From NCBI RefSeq assembly GCF_001614315.2, contig NZ_LVEG02000004.1:310001-374000 (forward strand): a stretch of 64,000 nt of DNA. The letters are read 5' to 3'. Positions 54,686 to 64,000 of the stretch are shown piece after piece; position 1 is the stretch's first letter, and each line of letters begins with the position of its first letter. Source of the stretch: Halofilum ochraceum (GTDB lineage Bacteria; Pseudomonadota; Gammaproteobacteria; XJ16; Halofilaceae). A program made the translations under genes and the position numbers. Under the pieces are notes generated by a model. That model saw only the letters and a list, made by a program, of their open reading frames with translations. It was not told the DNA's origin and searched no databases.

Positions 54686-55969
54686 ATGAGCGCACCCGCC
54701 GAGGTCGCCGCACCCGACATTCACGAGTACATGGCGTCATTGACGGCCGCGGCGCACGCGGCCGCGCGCGCGATGGCCCGTTCCGGGACCGCCGAGCGCA
54801 ATACGGCGCTGGAAGCGATCGCGCGGGCGCTGGACAGCCGGCGCGAAGCGCTTGCGGAGGCCAACGAGCGCGATCTCGAGGCCGGCCGCGCGAATGGCAT
54901 CGACGCGGCGACGCTGGATCGGCTGACGCTCACCGACGACCGGATCGACGCCATGATCGCCGGCCTGCGCCAGGTCGCCGCATTGCCGGACCCGGTCGGC
55001 GCCATCGATCATCTCCAGCCGCGGCCGTCCGGTATCCGTGTCGGCAAAATGCGGGTGCCGCTGGGCGTGATCGGGATCATCTTCGAATCGCGTCCGAACG
55101 TGACCGCCGATGCGGCGGCCCTGTGCCTGAAGGCGGGCAATGCCTGCATCCTGCGCGGCGGCTCGGAGGCGCACCACTCGAATCGTGCCATCGGCGATTG
55201 TGTCGCCACCGGTCTCGCCGAAGCGGGCCTGCCGGGTGAGGCCGCGCAGGTGGTCGCCACCACCGATCGGGCCGCGGTCGGTGAACTGCTGGCGGCCGAG
55301 GGCAAGGTCGATCTCATTATTCCGCGCGGCGGGCGCTCGCTGATCGAGCGGGTGGCGCGCGATTCGCGCATCCCCGTACTGAAGCACCTCGACGGCATCT
55401 GCCACGTCTACATCGACGGGGCGGCCGACGCCGAGCGCGCGCGGGCGATCGCGGTCAATGCCAAGACCCACCGGCTGGGTGTCTGCAATGCCATGGAGAC
55501 GCTGCTGATCGACCGGGCGGTGGCGGACGCGCTGCTGCCGAAGATCGCCGTCGCCATCGCCGGGCACGGCATCGAATTGCGCGGTTGCCCGACCAGCCAG
55601 GCGATCGTGCCCGAGATGGTGCCGGCGACCGAGGCCGACTGGGATACGGAATATCTGGGACCCGTACTGGCCGTGCGTGTGGTCGACGGCATCGAGTCCG
55701 CGCTGGAGCACATCGCGGCGCACGGCTCGCACCACACCGACGCGATCGTCACCGAAGACTGGTCGCGGGCCCAGCGGTTCCTGCGCGAGGTGGATTCCGC
55801 TTCGGTCATGGTCAACGCCTCGACGCGGTTCGCCGATGGTTTCGAGTACGGCCTCGGCGCCGAGATCGGCATCAGCACCGACAAGCTCCACGCACGCGGC
55901 CCGGTCGGGCTCGAGGGCCTGACGACGCAGAAGTACGTGGTCCTGGGCGAAGGCCAGATCCGCACATGA
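54686..55969 (+). CDS. proA: Gamma-glutamyl phosphate reductase
   Basis: A 427-residue NADPH-dependent enzyme of proline synthesis that reduces gamma-glutamyl phosphate to the semialdehyde. Catalytic Cys, about residue 267, lies in [41 protein letters not shown] and [17 protein letters not shown] are family landmarks. It lies 18 bases after holA and 32 before nadD. No proB is in view. Confidence 0.97.
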   Translation: MSAPAEVAAPDIHEYMASLTAAAHAAARAMARSGTAERNTALEAIARALDSRREALAEANERDLEAGRANGIDAATLDRLTLTDDRIDAMIAGLRQVAALPDPVGAIDHLQPRPSGIRVGKMRVPLGVIGIIFESRPNVTADAAALCLKAGNACILRGGSEAHHSNRAIGDCVATGLAEAGLPGEAAQVVATTDRAAVGELLAAEGKVDLIIPRGGRSLIERVARDSRIPVLKHLDGICHVYIDGAADAERARAIAVNAKTHRLGVCNAMETLLIDRAVADALLPKIAVAIAGHGIELRGCPTSQAIVPEMVPATEADWDTEYLGPVLAVRVVDGIESALEHIAAHGSHHTDAIVTEDWSRAQRFLREVDSASVMVNASTRFADGFEYGLGAEIGISTDKLHARGPVGLEGLTTQKYVVLGEGQIRT

Positions 55970-56001
55970 AGGGCGCGCAGCCCCTCCGGCCGGGTGCCTG
56001 A

Positions 56002-56625
56002 ATGCGCCGCATCGGCATCCTCGGCGGCACCTTCGACCCGATCCATTTCGGCCACCTGCGCCCGGCCGTCGAGGTACGCGCCGCGCTCGCGCTCGACGCC
56101 ATTCGGCTGCTCCCGTGCCGCGTCTCGCCGCTGCGCGACGAGCCGGCGGCCGCGCCGGAGCATCGCCTCGCCATGCTCGACGCCGCCGTCGCCGGCGAAC
56201 CGGACCTGATCGTGGACGGCCGCGAACTCGATCGCCCGGGGCCGTCGTACACCGCGGATACGCTGGCCGAATTCAGGGCGGAGTATCCCGACGATCGCCT
56301 GTATCTGATCATGGGCGGTGATGCCTTCGCCGCCTTCGACCGCTGGGACCGCTGGCGGCAGATCCTCGCCAGCGCCCATATCGTCGCCACGTACCGCCCC
56401 GGCGCACCGCCGACCGCGCCCGAACCGGTGCGCGATGCCCTTGTCGATGCGCCGCAAGGGCTTGATGAAACGCCGGCCGGCCGGATCTGGATCCAGCCGG
56501 TCACCCAGCTCGACATCAGCGCCACCGCCATCCGCGGGCTCGCCGCCCGTGGCGGCGATCTGCGCTACCTGATGCCCGAATCCGCACGCCACCATCTCGA
56601 GGAACATCGACTCTATGACGCGTGA
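56002..56625 (+). CDS. nadD: Nicotinate-nucleotide adenylyltransferase
   Basis: A 207-residue enzyme of NAD synthesis joining nicotinate mononucleotide with ATP. The nucleotidyl-transfer motif GGTFDPIHFGHL near the start, MGGDAFAAFDRWDRW in the middle and the ISATAIRGL (ISxTxIR) motif near the C-terminus are all present. Its end overlaps the rsfS start by 11 bases. Confidence 0.97.
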   Translation: MRRIGILGGTFDPIHFGHLRPAVEVRAALALDAIRLLPCRVSPLRDEPAAAPEHRLAMLDAAVAGEPDLIVDGRELDRPGPSYTADTLAEFRAEYPDDRLYLIMGGDAFAAFDRWDRWRQILASAHIVATYRPGAPPTAPEPVRDALVDAPQGLDETPAGRIWIQPVTQLDISATAIRGLAARGGDLRYLMPESARHHLEEHRLYDA

Positions 56626-56989
56626 ACAAGGTCCGTCGCCCGAACCGGGCGCCATTGCCGAGGTCGTCCTCGCCGCCATCGACGAACTCAAGGGCGTCGA
56701 TGTGCGCACGCTGGATGTACGTGACCAGACCTCGATCACCGACACCATCATCGTCGTCAGCGGCACCTCCCAGCGCCACCTGAAATCGCTCGCCGATCGG
56801 GTGCTGGAGCGCTCCCGTGAGGCGGGGATCAAACCCCTCGGTATCGAGGGCGAGCGCGGTGCGGACTGGTATCTCGTCGACCTCGGCGATGTGGTGGTTC
56901 ACGTCATGAGCCGCGAGAAACGCGACTTCTATAACCTCGAAAAACTCTGGTCGATGCACGTGGACGACTCGGCCGCCGGATCGGGGTGA
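56615..56989 (+). CDS. rsfS: Ribosome silencing factor RsfS
   Basis: A 124-residue protein that binds ribosomal protein L14 and blocks joining of the subunits under starvation. Conserved segments are DVRDQTSITDTIIVVSGTS, EGERGADWYLVDLGDVVVH and FYNLEKLW. The ATG lies within the end of nadD (11-base overlap). The next gene, rlmH, normally adjacent, is 330 bases away because of an array of repeats. Confidence 0.96.
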   Translation: MTREQGPSPEPGAIAEVVLAAIDELKGVDVRTLDVRDQTSITDTIIVVSGTSQRHLKSLADRVLERSREAGIKPLGIEGERGADWYLVDLGDVVVHVMSREKRDFYNLEKLWSMHVDDSAAGSG

Positions 56990-57024
56990 GCGATCCGGTT
57001 GCGGAGAATTCCGGCGCCGTTTTG

Positions 57025-57261
57025 TTCACGCAGAGCCGCGGAGGGCGCGGAGTATAGTCAAAATCGCCTCTCGCCAGGCACGCCGAACTCGCCCGGGAAG
57101 TAAGGTAAAAACCAGACGTAGGCCGGCTTGCGACCGAAGGGAGCCAGCCGGCGGCTGGGACAGATTTTGTCGAGGTGCATGCCGGCTGTTGCCTTCGGCA
57201 AAAGCCGGCCTACGGTCTTCTTTCGGACTCTTCGCGTGCTCCGCGGCTCTGCGTGAGAAAA
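57025..57261. repeat. Nested composite of repeats between rsfS and rlmH
   Basis: Inverted copies of TCACGCAGAGCCGCGGAG (57026-57043 and 57239-57256, all 18 bases identical) enclose a diverged TCTCGCCAGG element near 57069 and the complete GTAGGCCGGCTT-class element A2 (57118-57213). The 56990-57319 gap holds only this material; no gene is seen. Confidence 0.75.
57118..57213. repeat. REP-like doublet, GTAGGCCGGCTT class (copy A2)
   Basis: A 96-bp element close to A1 at both ends: the first 37 bases (GTAGGCCGGCTTGCGACCGA and on) match A1 almost exactly, and the right end reads TTGCCTTCGGCAAAAGCC then GGCCTAC. The middle 25 bases differ. It sits inside the composite at 57025-57261. Confidence 0.82.
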
Positions 57262-57319
57262 CGCCAGCGCCGGACCTGTCCGACGAGACCAATCCAGCCC
57301 AAAGAACATCGGAGCCCGC

Positions 57320-57787
57320 ATGCGTTTTCATCTCGTTGCCGTCGGTACGCGGGTGCCGGACTGGGTGGCCGAGGGATTCTCGGACTACGCGAAACGCCTG
57401 CAGGGCGGTGCGCGGCTGGAGCTGCACGCGGTGGCGGCGGCGCGTCGGCGCAGCGGAAGCGAGCCGGAGCGGGCGCGCGCCGAGGAGGCCGAGCGGCTGC
57501 GCGCGGCGGTGCCGGGGCGGGCCTATCGGATCGCGCTCGATCTCGGCGGCCGCGCCATGAGCACGGAAGGGCTCGCCGAGCGCGTCCGCGAGTGGAACCG
57601 GACCGGCGACCAGGTCGCATTCCTTGTCGGTGGCCCCGATGGGCTCGATCCGGCCCTGGTCAAAGAAGCGGACGAGCGCTGGTCGCTGTCACCGCTGACG
57701 CTGCCCCACGCGCTGGTGCGCGTTGTCCTGGCGGAGCAGCTGTACCGCGCCGTCTCCATCCTCCATAACCAGCCGTACCACCGTTGA
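57320..57787 (+). CDS. rlmH: 23S rRNA (pseudouridine1915-N3)-methyltransferase
   Basis: A 155-residue SPOUT-family methyltransferase that modifies the helix 69 pseudouridine of 23S rRNA. The knot region FLVGGPDGLDPALVK and the C-terminal LPHALVRVVLAEQLYRAVSI with final NQPYHR are diagnostic. GGAGCCCGC precedes the ATG. It is followed 3 bases later by maf. Confidence 0.97.
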   Translation: MRFHLVAVGTRVPDWVAEGFSDYAKRLQGGARLELHAVAAARRRSGSEPERARAEEAERLRAAVPGRAYRIALDLGGRAMSTEGLAERVREWNRTGDQVAFLVGGPDGLDPALVKEADERWSLSPLTLPHALVRVVLAEQLYRAVSILHNQPYHR

Positions 57788-57790
57788 ACC

Positions 57791-58396
57791 ATGCCGGAGA
57801 AACGCGAAATCGTTGATCTGCTGCTCGCGTCGCGTTCACCGCGGCGGCGGGAATTGCTGGACCAGGTCGGTCTGACTTACAGCGTTCTCGACCCCGATGT
57901 CGACGAAACGCCCGAATCGGGCGAATCGCCGCAGGCGCTGGTCGAGCGCCTCGCACGAGCGAAGGCCCGGGCGGGACGGACCGCCGCGGGGGGGCTGCCG
58001 GTGCTGGCGGCCGATACCGCGGTGGTGGCCGATGGCGTCGCGCTGGGCAAACCGGCGGACGCGGCCCACGCCCTGGCCATGCTCGAACGCCTGTCCGGGC
58101 GGAGCCATGAGGTCGTCAGCGGCATCGCCGTCGACGCCGACGGTGCCATCGCCAGCCGGGTCGTCGAGTCGATCGTCACGCTGCGCCCGACCACCGCCGC
58201 GGAACGCCGTGCGTACTGGGCCAGCGGGGAGCCCGATGGCAAAGCGGGCGGGTACGCGATCCAGGGCCTGGGCGCCGTGTTCGTCGAACGCCTGGAGGGC
58301 AGCTATTCGAACGTGGTCGGCCTGCCCCTGTTCGAGACCCTGGCGCTGCTGCGTGACCATGGCGTCGATCCGCTTGCGCGTTATGTATCCTGTTAG
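57791..58396 (+). CDS. maf: Maf-family nucleoside triphosphate pyrophosphatase (YhdE-like)
   Basis: A 201-residue pyrophosphatase that hydrolyses dTTP/UTP and modified pyrimidine nucleotides, keeping the pool clean. The P-loop-like LLLASRSPRRRELL, DVDETPESGE, the catalytic Asp in VLAADTAVV, and PDGKAGGYAIQGLGAVF are characteristic of the YhdE subgroup. It begins 3 bases after rlmH, so the two are coupled. Confidence 0.94.
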   Translation: MPEKREIVDLLLASRSPRRRELLDQVGLTYSVLDPDVDETPESGESPQALVERLARAKARAGRTAAGGLPVLAADTAVVADGVALGKPADAAHALAMLERLSGRSHEVVSGIAVDADGAIASRVVESIVTLRPTTAAERRAYWASGEPDGKAGGYAIQGLGAVFVERLEGSYSNVVGLPLFETLALLRDHGVDPLARYVSC

Positions 58397-58405
58397 GGCT
58401 TTACC

Positions 58406-58505
58406 GTAAGCCGGTTCGCGAGCGAAGGAGCCGCCAGCCGGCGGACCAGGCCACGGCCCTGAACAGGTTCTTGCCGGTTGTTGCCTTCGGCAAAAGCCGG
58501 CCTAC
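58406..58505. repeat. REP-like doublet, GTAGGCCGGCTT class (diverged copy A3)
   Basis: A 100-bp relative of A1 and A2. The right end (TTGCCTTCGGCAAAAGCC then GGCCTAC) is intact, but the left end reads GTAAGCCGGTTCGCGAGCGA, with the GTAG head changed. It begins 10 bases after the maf stop. Confidence 0.75.
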
Positions 58506-58510
58506 GATCC

Positions 58511-58607
58511 TTGGCCCTTGGCCCTTGGCCCTTGGCCCTTGGCCCTTGGCCCTTGGCCCTTGGCGCTGCCGCCTGCCGCCTGCCGCCTGCCGCCTGCCGC
58601 CTGCCGC
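58511..58607. repeat. Two adjacent heptamer tandem arrays
   Basis: Seven perfect copies of TTGGCCC (58511-58559) run, after a partial eighth copy, into six perfect copies of CTGCCGC (58566-58607). They lie directly after element A3 and about 80 bases before rng. The perfect units suggest recent slippage. Confidence 0.95.
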
Positions 58608-58690
58608 ACGTTTCTTGAGCGCAACGGACCCTGCGCCCGATAATCGTGGCCTGAATGCAGCACCCGCCATAAGCCACCGGACCCCGGCCC

Positions 58691-60205
<1,515 letters not shown>

Positions 60206-60230
60206 TGGGGCGGCGTGACCGGGGATCGAT

Positions 60231-63200
60231 ATGAGGAGTGGTTGGGGGCGTCTGCGGCGGTGGCTCGGCGGGACGGTCGCGTTCGCCCTGATCGCGGCGG
60301 CCGTGCTGTTGACCGTCCTGCGTCTCGCCTTGCCGTTCGCGGCCGAATACCGGGCCGAGCTGGAGGCGCGCGTTGCCGACTATCTGGACACGCCCGTGTC
60401 GATCGGGTCCATGGAAGTCGAATGGCATGGTCTGGGGCCGCGCCTGCGGCTGGTCGATCTGCGGCTCGAAGGGCCGCCGCCCGCGCGCCAGCCACTGCGT
60501 TTTGACGAGGCGTTCGTCGATATCGGTATCGGGCCGGGTATCGGTGGCGAACTGCCGATGTTCATCCGCAGCATGTCGCTGGTCGGCCTGAATCTCGAGA
60601 TCGAATTGAATGAGGATGGGCAGCTGGCGATGTTCGGCCAGCGCGTGCCGGTCGAGGAAGTGATTCCCAAGGGGGAAACACCCCCACCGTTTGTCCAGCG
60701 CATCGGCGGCTGGCTGTTGGGCACTGGCCGTCTGCAACTCCTCGACGCATCGATCGATCTCGTCTCGGTCGACGGCGACCGCTCACGGATATCGGATATC
60801 GATCTCCGTCTTGCCAATGATGAAGATCATCATCGCGCCGCGCTGTCGATGCAGCTGCCGTCCGAATGGGGTGAATCGATTGACGCGGTCTTCGACGTCA
60901 CCGGTGCGGAAATCGGCGACTGGGCGCAGTGGGAAGGCCGCATCTGGGTCGATGCGCAAAACGTCGAGCTGCGGCGCTGGTCGGGGCTGTACCCCGAGCT
61001 GCCGATTCACGTGCGCGACGGGCGCGCATCGTTCGCCACCTGGATCGATTTCGGTAACGGGCGCCTCGGGGAGGTCGCGCTGCACGGCGATAGCGACAAT
61101 CTCGCCGTTGCCGGAGGGCCGATGGAAGTGCCGGTCGCGTTTGAACGCCTCGCGGGGCGCTTACGCTGGCATGGCCAGTCGGGCGGCGACTGGCAGCTCG
61201 ATGTCGGTGACCTGAAGGTCCGGCGCGGCGGCCGGGCCTGGCCCGAATCCGGATTCAGCGTGGCCCGCGAGTCGAACGGCGACGGGGCACGCTGGCGCCT
61301 CGGCGCCGATTTTCTGCGGATCGAGGACAGCCTGGCCCTGGCGCGCCTGACGCCACTGGCCAATGAATTGCCACGGAAGCTTCGGCCACTGGCGCCGGGC
61401 GGGGACCTGTACGATCTGCAGGCGGCTGGAGCGGCCTCCGAACCGATCGCTCTGCGGGCCCGGTTCGAGGACGTGGACTGGACCGCCACCGGTGATATTC
61501 CCGGCGTCCGTGGTGTCGATGGAAGGCTTGAGGCGGGTGGCGGCGGCGCGCGCATTGACCTGGCCGCGCGCGAGGCCAGTCTCGACGCGCCCCGTTTCAT
61601 GGCCGCCCCGCTTGATTTCGCCCGGTTCACTGGCCGTGTCGGTGTCACCTGGCCGGATGACGGGGTTCGGATCCGGGGGCAGGGGTTGCGCGCGGAAAAC
61701 GCGGACGGCACGGCCAGTGGCCGTGTCGAGGCGTTCGTGCCCGGTGACGGGAGCGTCCATCTGGACATCGAGGCCGGCTTCGACAACGTACCGGTGCCCG
61801 CGGTAACCCGTTATATCCCCGCGCGCGAAATCCCCCGGGAAGTCATGTCGGCCCTGGACCGGACCCTGCAGGCGGGCCTTGTCGAGCACGGTGAATTGCG
61901 CCTCGAGGGGCGTGCGCGCGATTTCCCTTACCGGGATGGCAACGGGACGTTCACGGTCGATCTTCAGGCGCGTAACGCACGCATCGATTATGCCCCGGGC
62001 TGGCCCTCGCTCGATCAGGTGTCAGGGCGTGTGCGCTTTGATGGGCCCTCGATGCGTATCGATGCCGAAGCGGCGCGCCTTTTCGGTATCCGGTCGCGGC
62101 GTCTGACGGCGCGTATCCCGGATCTGGAGGAAGGTCGACTCGCCGTGAGCGCCGAGGCCGATGCCCCGATTGCCGATCTGATCCGGCTGGTCAACGAGAG
62201 CCCCCTGGCGGACGAGCTGGGGCGGTTGTTCGCCGGCGCCCGGGGTGACGGCGAGGCACCGTTCAGGCTCGACCTGGAGGTGCCGCTGCGCGCGCCCGAG
62301 CAGACGACCGTCGCTGGCCGTGTCGCGCTCAGCGGTGACAGCCTGGTGCAGCCCCGTTTCGATCTGGACATGCGCGATCTCGATGGCGCATTGCGTTTCA
62401 CCCGGCGCGGGGTCGAGATGGACGGACTCGGCGCAACGGTGCGCGGCCAGCGTCTGACGGTGGATGCCGAGGTCGAAGAGGGCCCCGATCCGGACAACGT
62501 CATCACCGCGAGCGGCATGATGGAGCCGCAGGCGCTGTTGCCGCACTTGTCCACTGTGCTTGCCGAGTATGTAACCGGCGCCGCGCCATGGCGTATCAAT
62601 ATCCGCATCCCGTCGGGCGATGACGAGCCCATTATGCTGAGCGGTGATAGTGCGCTGCGCGGCACCGCCATCGATGTGCCGAGCCCACTCGGCAAGGCGC
62701 CCGATCAGGATCGTCGACTCGCGTTCTCGCTGCCGCTCGAGGACGACGCGCCTCGCGTCGTGCGTCTCGAGTACGGTGACGAGCTGCGCGCACTCGTTGA
62801 ACTGCTGGAGGGCAGGGACGATGGCATCGTGTGCGAGCGCGCGGCGGTGCATTTCGGCGATGGAGCGCCCCGGCTGCGTAAGGAACCCGGGCTGTATATG
62901 GACGGCACGCTCAGGCGGCTCGATCTGCGCGGTTGGGCGCGCACCCTCATCGCCGAGGCGGGCGGGGGAACATCATCGTCCGCCGCGTCACGACCCGCTG
63001 GCGCCGACGGTTTCCCGGGCGCCCCCGGATTCGGAGGTGCCGACCTGGACGTGCAGGCCGCCCGCTACGACGCGTACGTGTTCTCGGATGCACGGCTGAG
63101 GACCCGACGCGAGGGCGGGGACTGGCTGGTGGAACTCGACAGCGACGAGGTGAGCGGCCAGACGCGGATCCCCGCCAATGTGGGTGCCGGTGAGCCGATC

Positions 63201-64000
63201 CGCGTCCGCTATGACTGGATCGATCTGGGTCTGCTTGCGCCTGAGGGCGGGGTGGAGGCGGCCGCCGCCCAGCAGACGGAGGAGGAGACCGGTTTCGATG
63301 GTGTAGACCCCGCCAGCATGCCCCCGCTCGACGTGCGCATCGATCGGCTGAAGACCCGTAATGCCCTGCTGAACGATATCACCCTCGTGACCAGTCCAAC
63401 GTCGGATGGGGTGACGATCCATCGCGTCGGATTCGATAACGAGCATCTGCGGCTCGAGGGCCAGGGGCGCTGGCGCGGTGATCCACGTTCAAGGACCTCC
63501 GTGCGTCTGCAGCTGCGCAGCGGCAACTTCGGTGCGGGGCTGAGCGGCATCGGTTACGGTGGTGCCCTGGTCGAGGGCGATGGCGAGGTGACAGCCAATC
63601 TGGACTGGAATGGCCCGCCCTGGGCGCCGACACTTGAGAATCTCGAAGGGTACGCCCAGCTCCAGCTCGAGGACGGCGTGATTCCGGAAGTGGATCCGGG
63701 CCCGGCGCGCCTGTTGGGTCTCGTTTCGCTGCGAGCGCTGCCGCAGCTGCTGTCCATGGATTTCGGCACTCTCGTTCAGCGCGGTTACGCCTTCGATACC
63801 ATCAATGGCCGCATCGATTTCGATGGTGGCAACGCGTTCAGTCGTGGCCTTGAAGTCGATGGGCCCGTCGGGAAAATGATCATTACCGGGCGGACCGGCC
63901 TGGTGGCGCGGGACTATGACCAGACGGTCGCGTTTCAGCCGGAACTGTCGAGTTCGCTGCCGGTAATCGGCGCTCTGACCGGAGGACCGGTTACCGGGCT
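60231..64000 (+). CDS. yhdP: YhdP, AsmA-like phospholipid transport protein (3' end cut)
   Basis: At least 1256 codons of a very long envelope protein. One N-terminal membrane helix (VAFALIAAAVLLTVLRLALP) is followed by repeated beta-strand sequence typical of AsmA-like bridge proteins; with TamB and YdbH it moves phospholipid toward the outer membrane. The DUF3971 region and the near-terminal LSSSLPVIGALTGGPVTG are recognisable, so only a short C-terminal part is missing. The frame is open to the window edge. GGGGATCGAT precedes the ATG. It normally lies next to tldD, which would be just outside. Confidence 0.95.
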   Translation, partial: MRSGWGRLRRWLGGTVAFALIAAAVLLTVLRLALPFAAEYRAELEARVADYLDTPVSIGSMEVEWHGLGPRLRLVDLRLEGPPPARQPLRFDEAFVDIGIGPGIGGELPMFIRSMSLVGLNLEIELNEDGQLAMFGQRVPVEEVIPKGETPPPFVQRIGGWLLGTGRLQLLDASIDLVSVDGDRSRISDIDLRLANDEDHHRAALSMQLPSEWGESIDAVFDVTGAEIGDWAQWEGRIWVDAQNVELRRWSGLYPELPIHVRDGRASFATWIDFGNGRLGEVALHGDSDNLAVAGGPMEVPVAFERLAGRLRWHGQSGGDWQLDVGDLKVRRGGRAWPESGFSVARESNGDGARWRLGADFLRIEDSLALARLTPLANELPRKLRPLAPGGDLYDLQAAGAASEPIALRARFEDVDWTATGDIPGVRGVDGRLEAGGGGARIDLAAREASLDAPRFMAAPLDFARFTGRVGVTWPDDGVRIRGQGLRAENADGTASGRVEAFVPGDGSVHLDIEAGFDNVPVPAVTRYIPAREIPREVMSALDRTLQAGLVEHGELRLEGRARDFPYRDGNGTFTVDLQARNARIDYAPGWPSLDQVSGRVRFDGPSMRIDAEAARLFGIRSRRLTARIPDLEEGRLAVSAEADAPIADLIRLVNESPLADELGRLFAGARGDGEAPFRLDLEVPLRAPEQTTVAGRVALSGDSLVQPRFDLDMRDLDGALRFTRRGVEMDGLGATVRGQRLTVDAEVEEGPDPDNVITASGMMEPQALLPHLSTVLAEYVTGAAPWRINIRIPSGDDEPIMLSGDSALRGTAIDVPSPLGKAPDQDRRLAFSLPLEDDAPRVVRLEYGDELRALVELLEGRDDGIVCERAAVHFGDGAPRLRKEPGLYMDGTLRRLDLRGWARTLIAEAGGGTSSSAASRPAGADGFPGAPGFGGADLDVQAARYDAYVFSDARLRTRREGGDWLVELDSDEVSGQTRIPANVGAGEPIRVRYDWIDLGLLAPEGGVEAAAAQQTEEETGFDGVDPASMPPLDVRIDRLKTRNALLNDITLVTSPTSDGVTIHRVGFDNEHLRLEGQGRWRGDPRSRTSVRLQLRSGNFGAGLSGIGYGGALVEGDGEVTANLDWNGPPWAPTLENLEGYAQLQLEDGVIPEVDPGPARLLGLVSLRALPQLLSMDFGTLVQRGYAFDTINGRIDFDGGNAFSRGLEVDGPVGKMIITGRTGLVARDYDQTVAFQPELSSSLPVIGALTGGPVTG

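Noticed and set aside
51421-58505. The three GTAGGCCGGCTT elements as a CRISPR or as decayed insertion sequences
   Set aside because: They are far apart, lack regular spacers and contain no transposase remnants; the paired GTAG hairpins fit REP doublets.
58511-58607. Possible CRISPR array at the tandem repeats
   Set aside because: Units are 7 bases without spacers; no cas genes are in the window.
58401-58670. A minus-strand frame encoding repeated GPRAKGQ and RRQAAGG heptapeptides
   Set aside because: The peptide repeats follow from the DNA heptamer arrays, whose 7-base unit cycles through all frames; there is no ribosome site or conserved flank.

Overview
The window is GC-rich, densely coded chromosomal DNA from a gammaproteobacterium. 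The best taxonomic evidence is the right-hand block (holA, proA, nadD, rsfS, rlmH, maf, rng, yhdP), a conserved gammaproteobacterial neighbourhood. Two BCCT carriers, a dimethylglycine/sarcosine dehydrogenase-like enzyme, a choline-dehydrogenase-like GMC enzyme, a TRAP carrier and an Na+/H+-type antiporter suggest a halophile (Ectothiorhodospiraceae-like is my guess; no 16S is present). No phage, complete insertion sequence, integron or CRISPR array was seen.

Left third (1-24 kb): a truncated TonB siderophore receptor behind a Fur-box-like site; an orphan fused E1 2-oxoacid dehydrogenase; a 272-bp structured palindromic repeat that supplies the last codons of a LysR gene; that LysR regulator divergent from a GMC oxidoreductase and a tandem CaiB/BaiF-like protein; katG with an OxyR-like half-site; a D-2-hydroxyacid dehydrogenase with an eroded Rossmann motif; a small unknown protein; a PAS-GAF-GGDEF cyclase; a PEBP protein; a BCCT carrier; a P-type ATPase; and two PLP enzymes.

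Middle (24-46 kb): glyoxalase I, a PagL-like lipid A deacylase, a degenerate PCuAC protein, asparagine synthetase, a paralogue of the small unknown protein, a class IV aminotransferase coupled to a PNPOx-fold protein, an antiporter, a GABA-type aminotransferase, an XRE-cupin regulator divergent from a dimethylglycine-dehydrogenase-like enzyme, a retropepsin-like protease, an EamA exporter, a second BCCT carrier, a four-gene TRAP operon (TatT, DctP, DctQ, DctM) and a GGDEF-EAL protein.

Right part (46-64 kb): a MnmM/YtqB-like methyltransferase, an OmpA lipoprotein, a NodI/NodJ-type ABC exporter, an EF-hand protein, tRNA-Val(CAC), SirB2, a deacetylase-fold enzyme, pyrD with a HAD hydrolase, then the conserved housekeeping block ending in yhdP, which runs off the window.

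The most distinctive non-coding signal is the repeat content: at least four sequence classes of REP-like hairpins that share a 5' GTAG hallmark, a nested composite of repeats between rsfS and rlmH, two adjacent heptamer tandem arrays before rng, and the 272-bp palindrome. The regulatory sites listed are pattern matches by eye and have not been tested.
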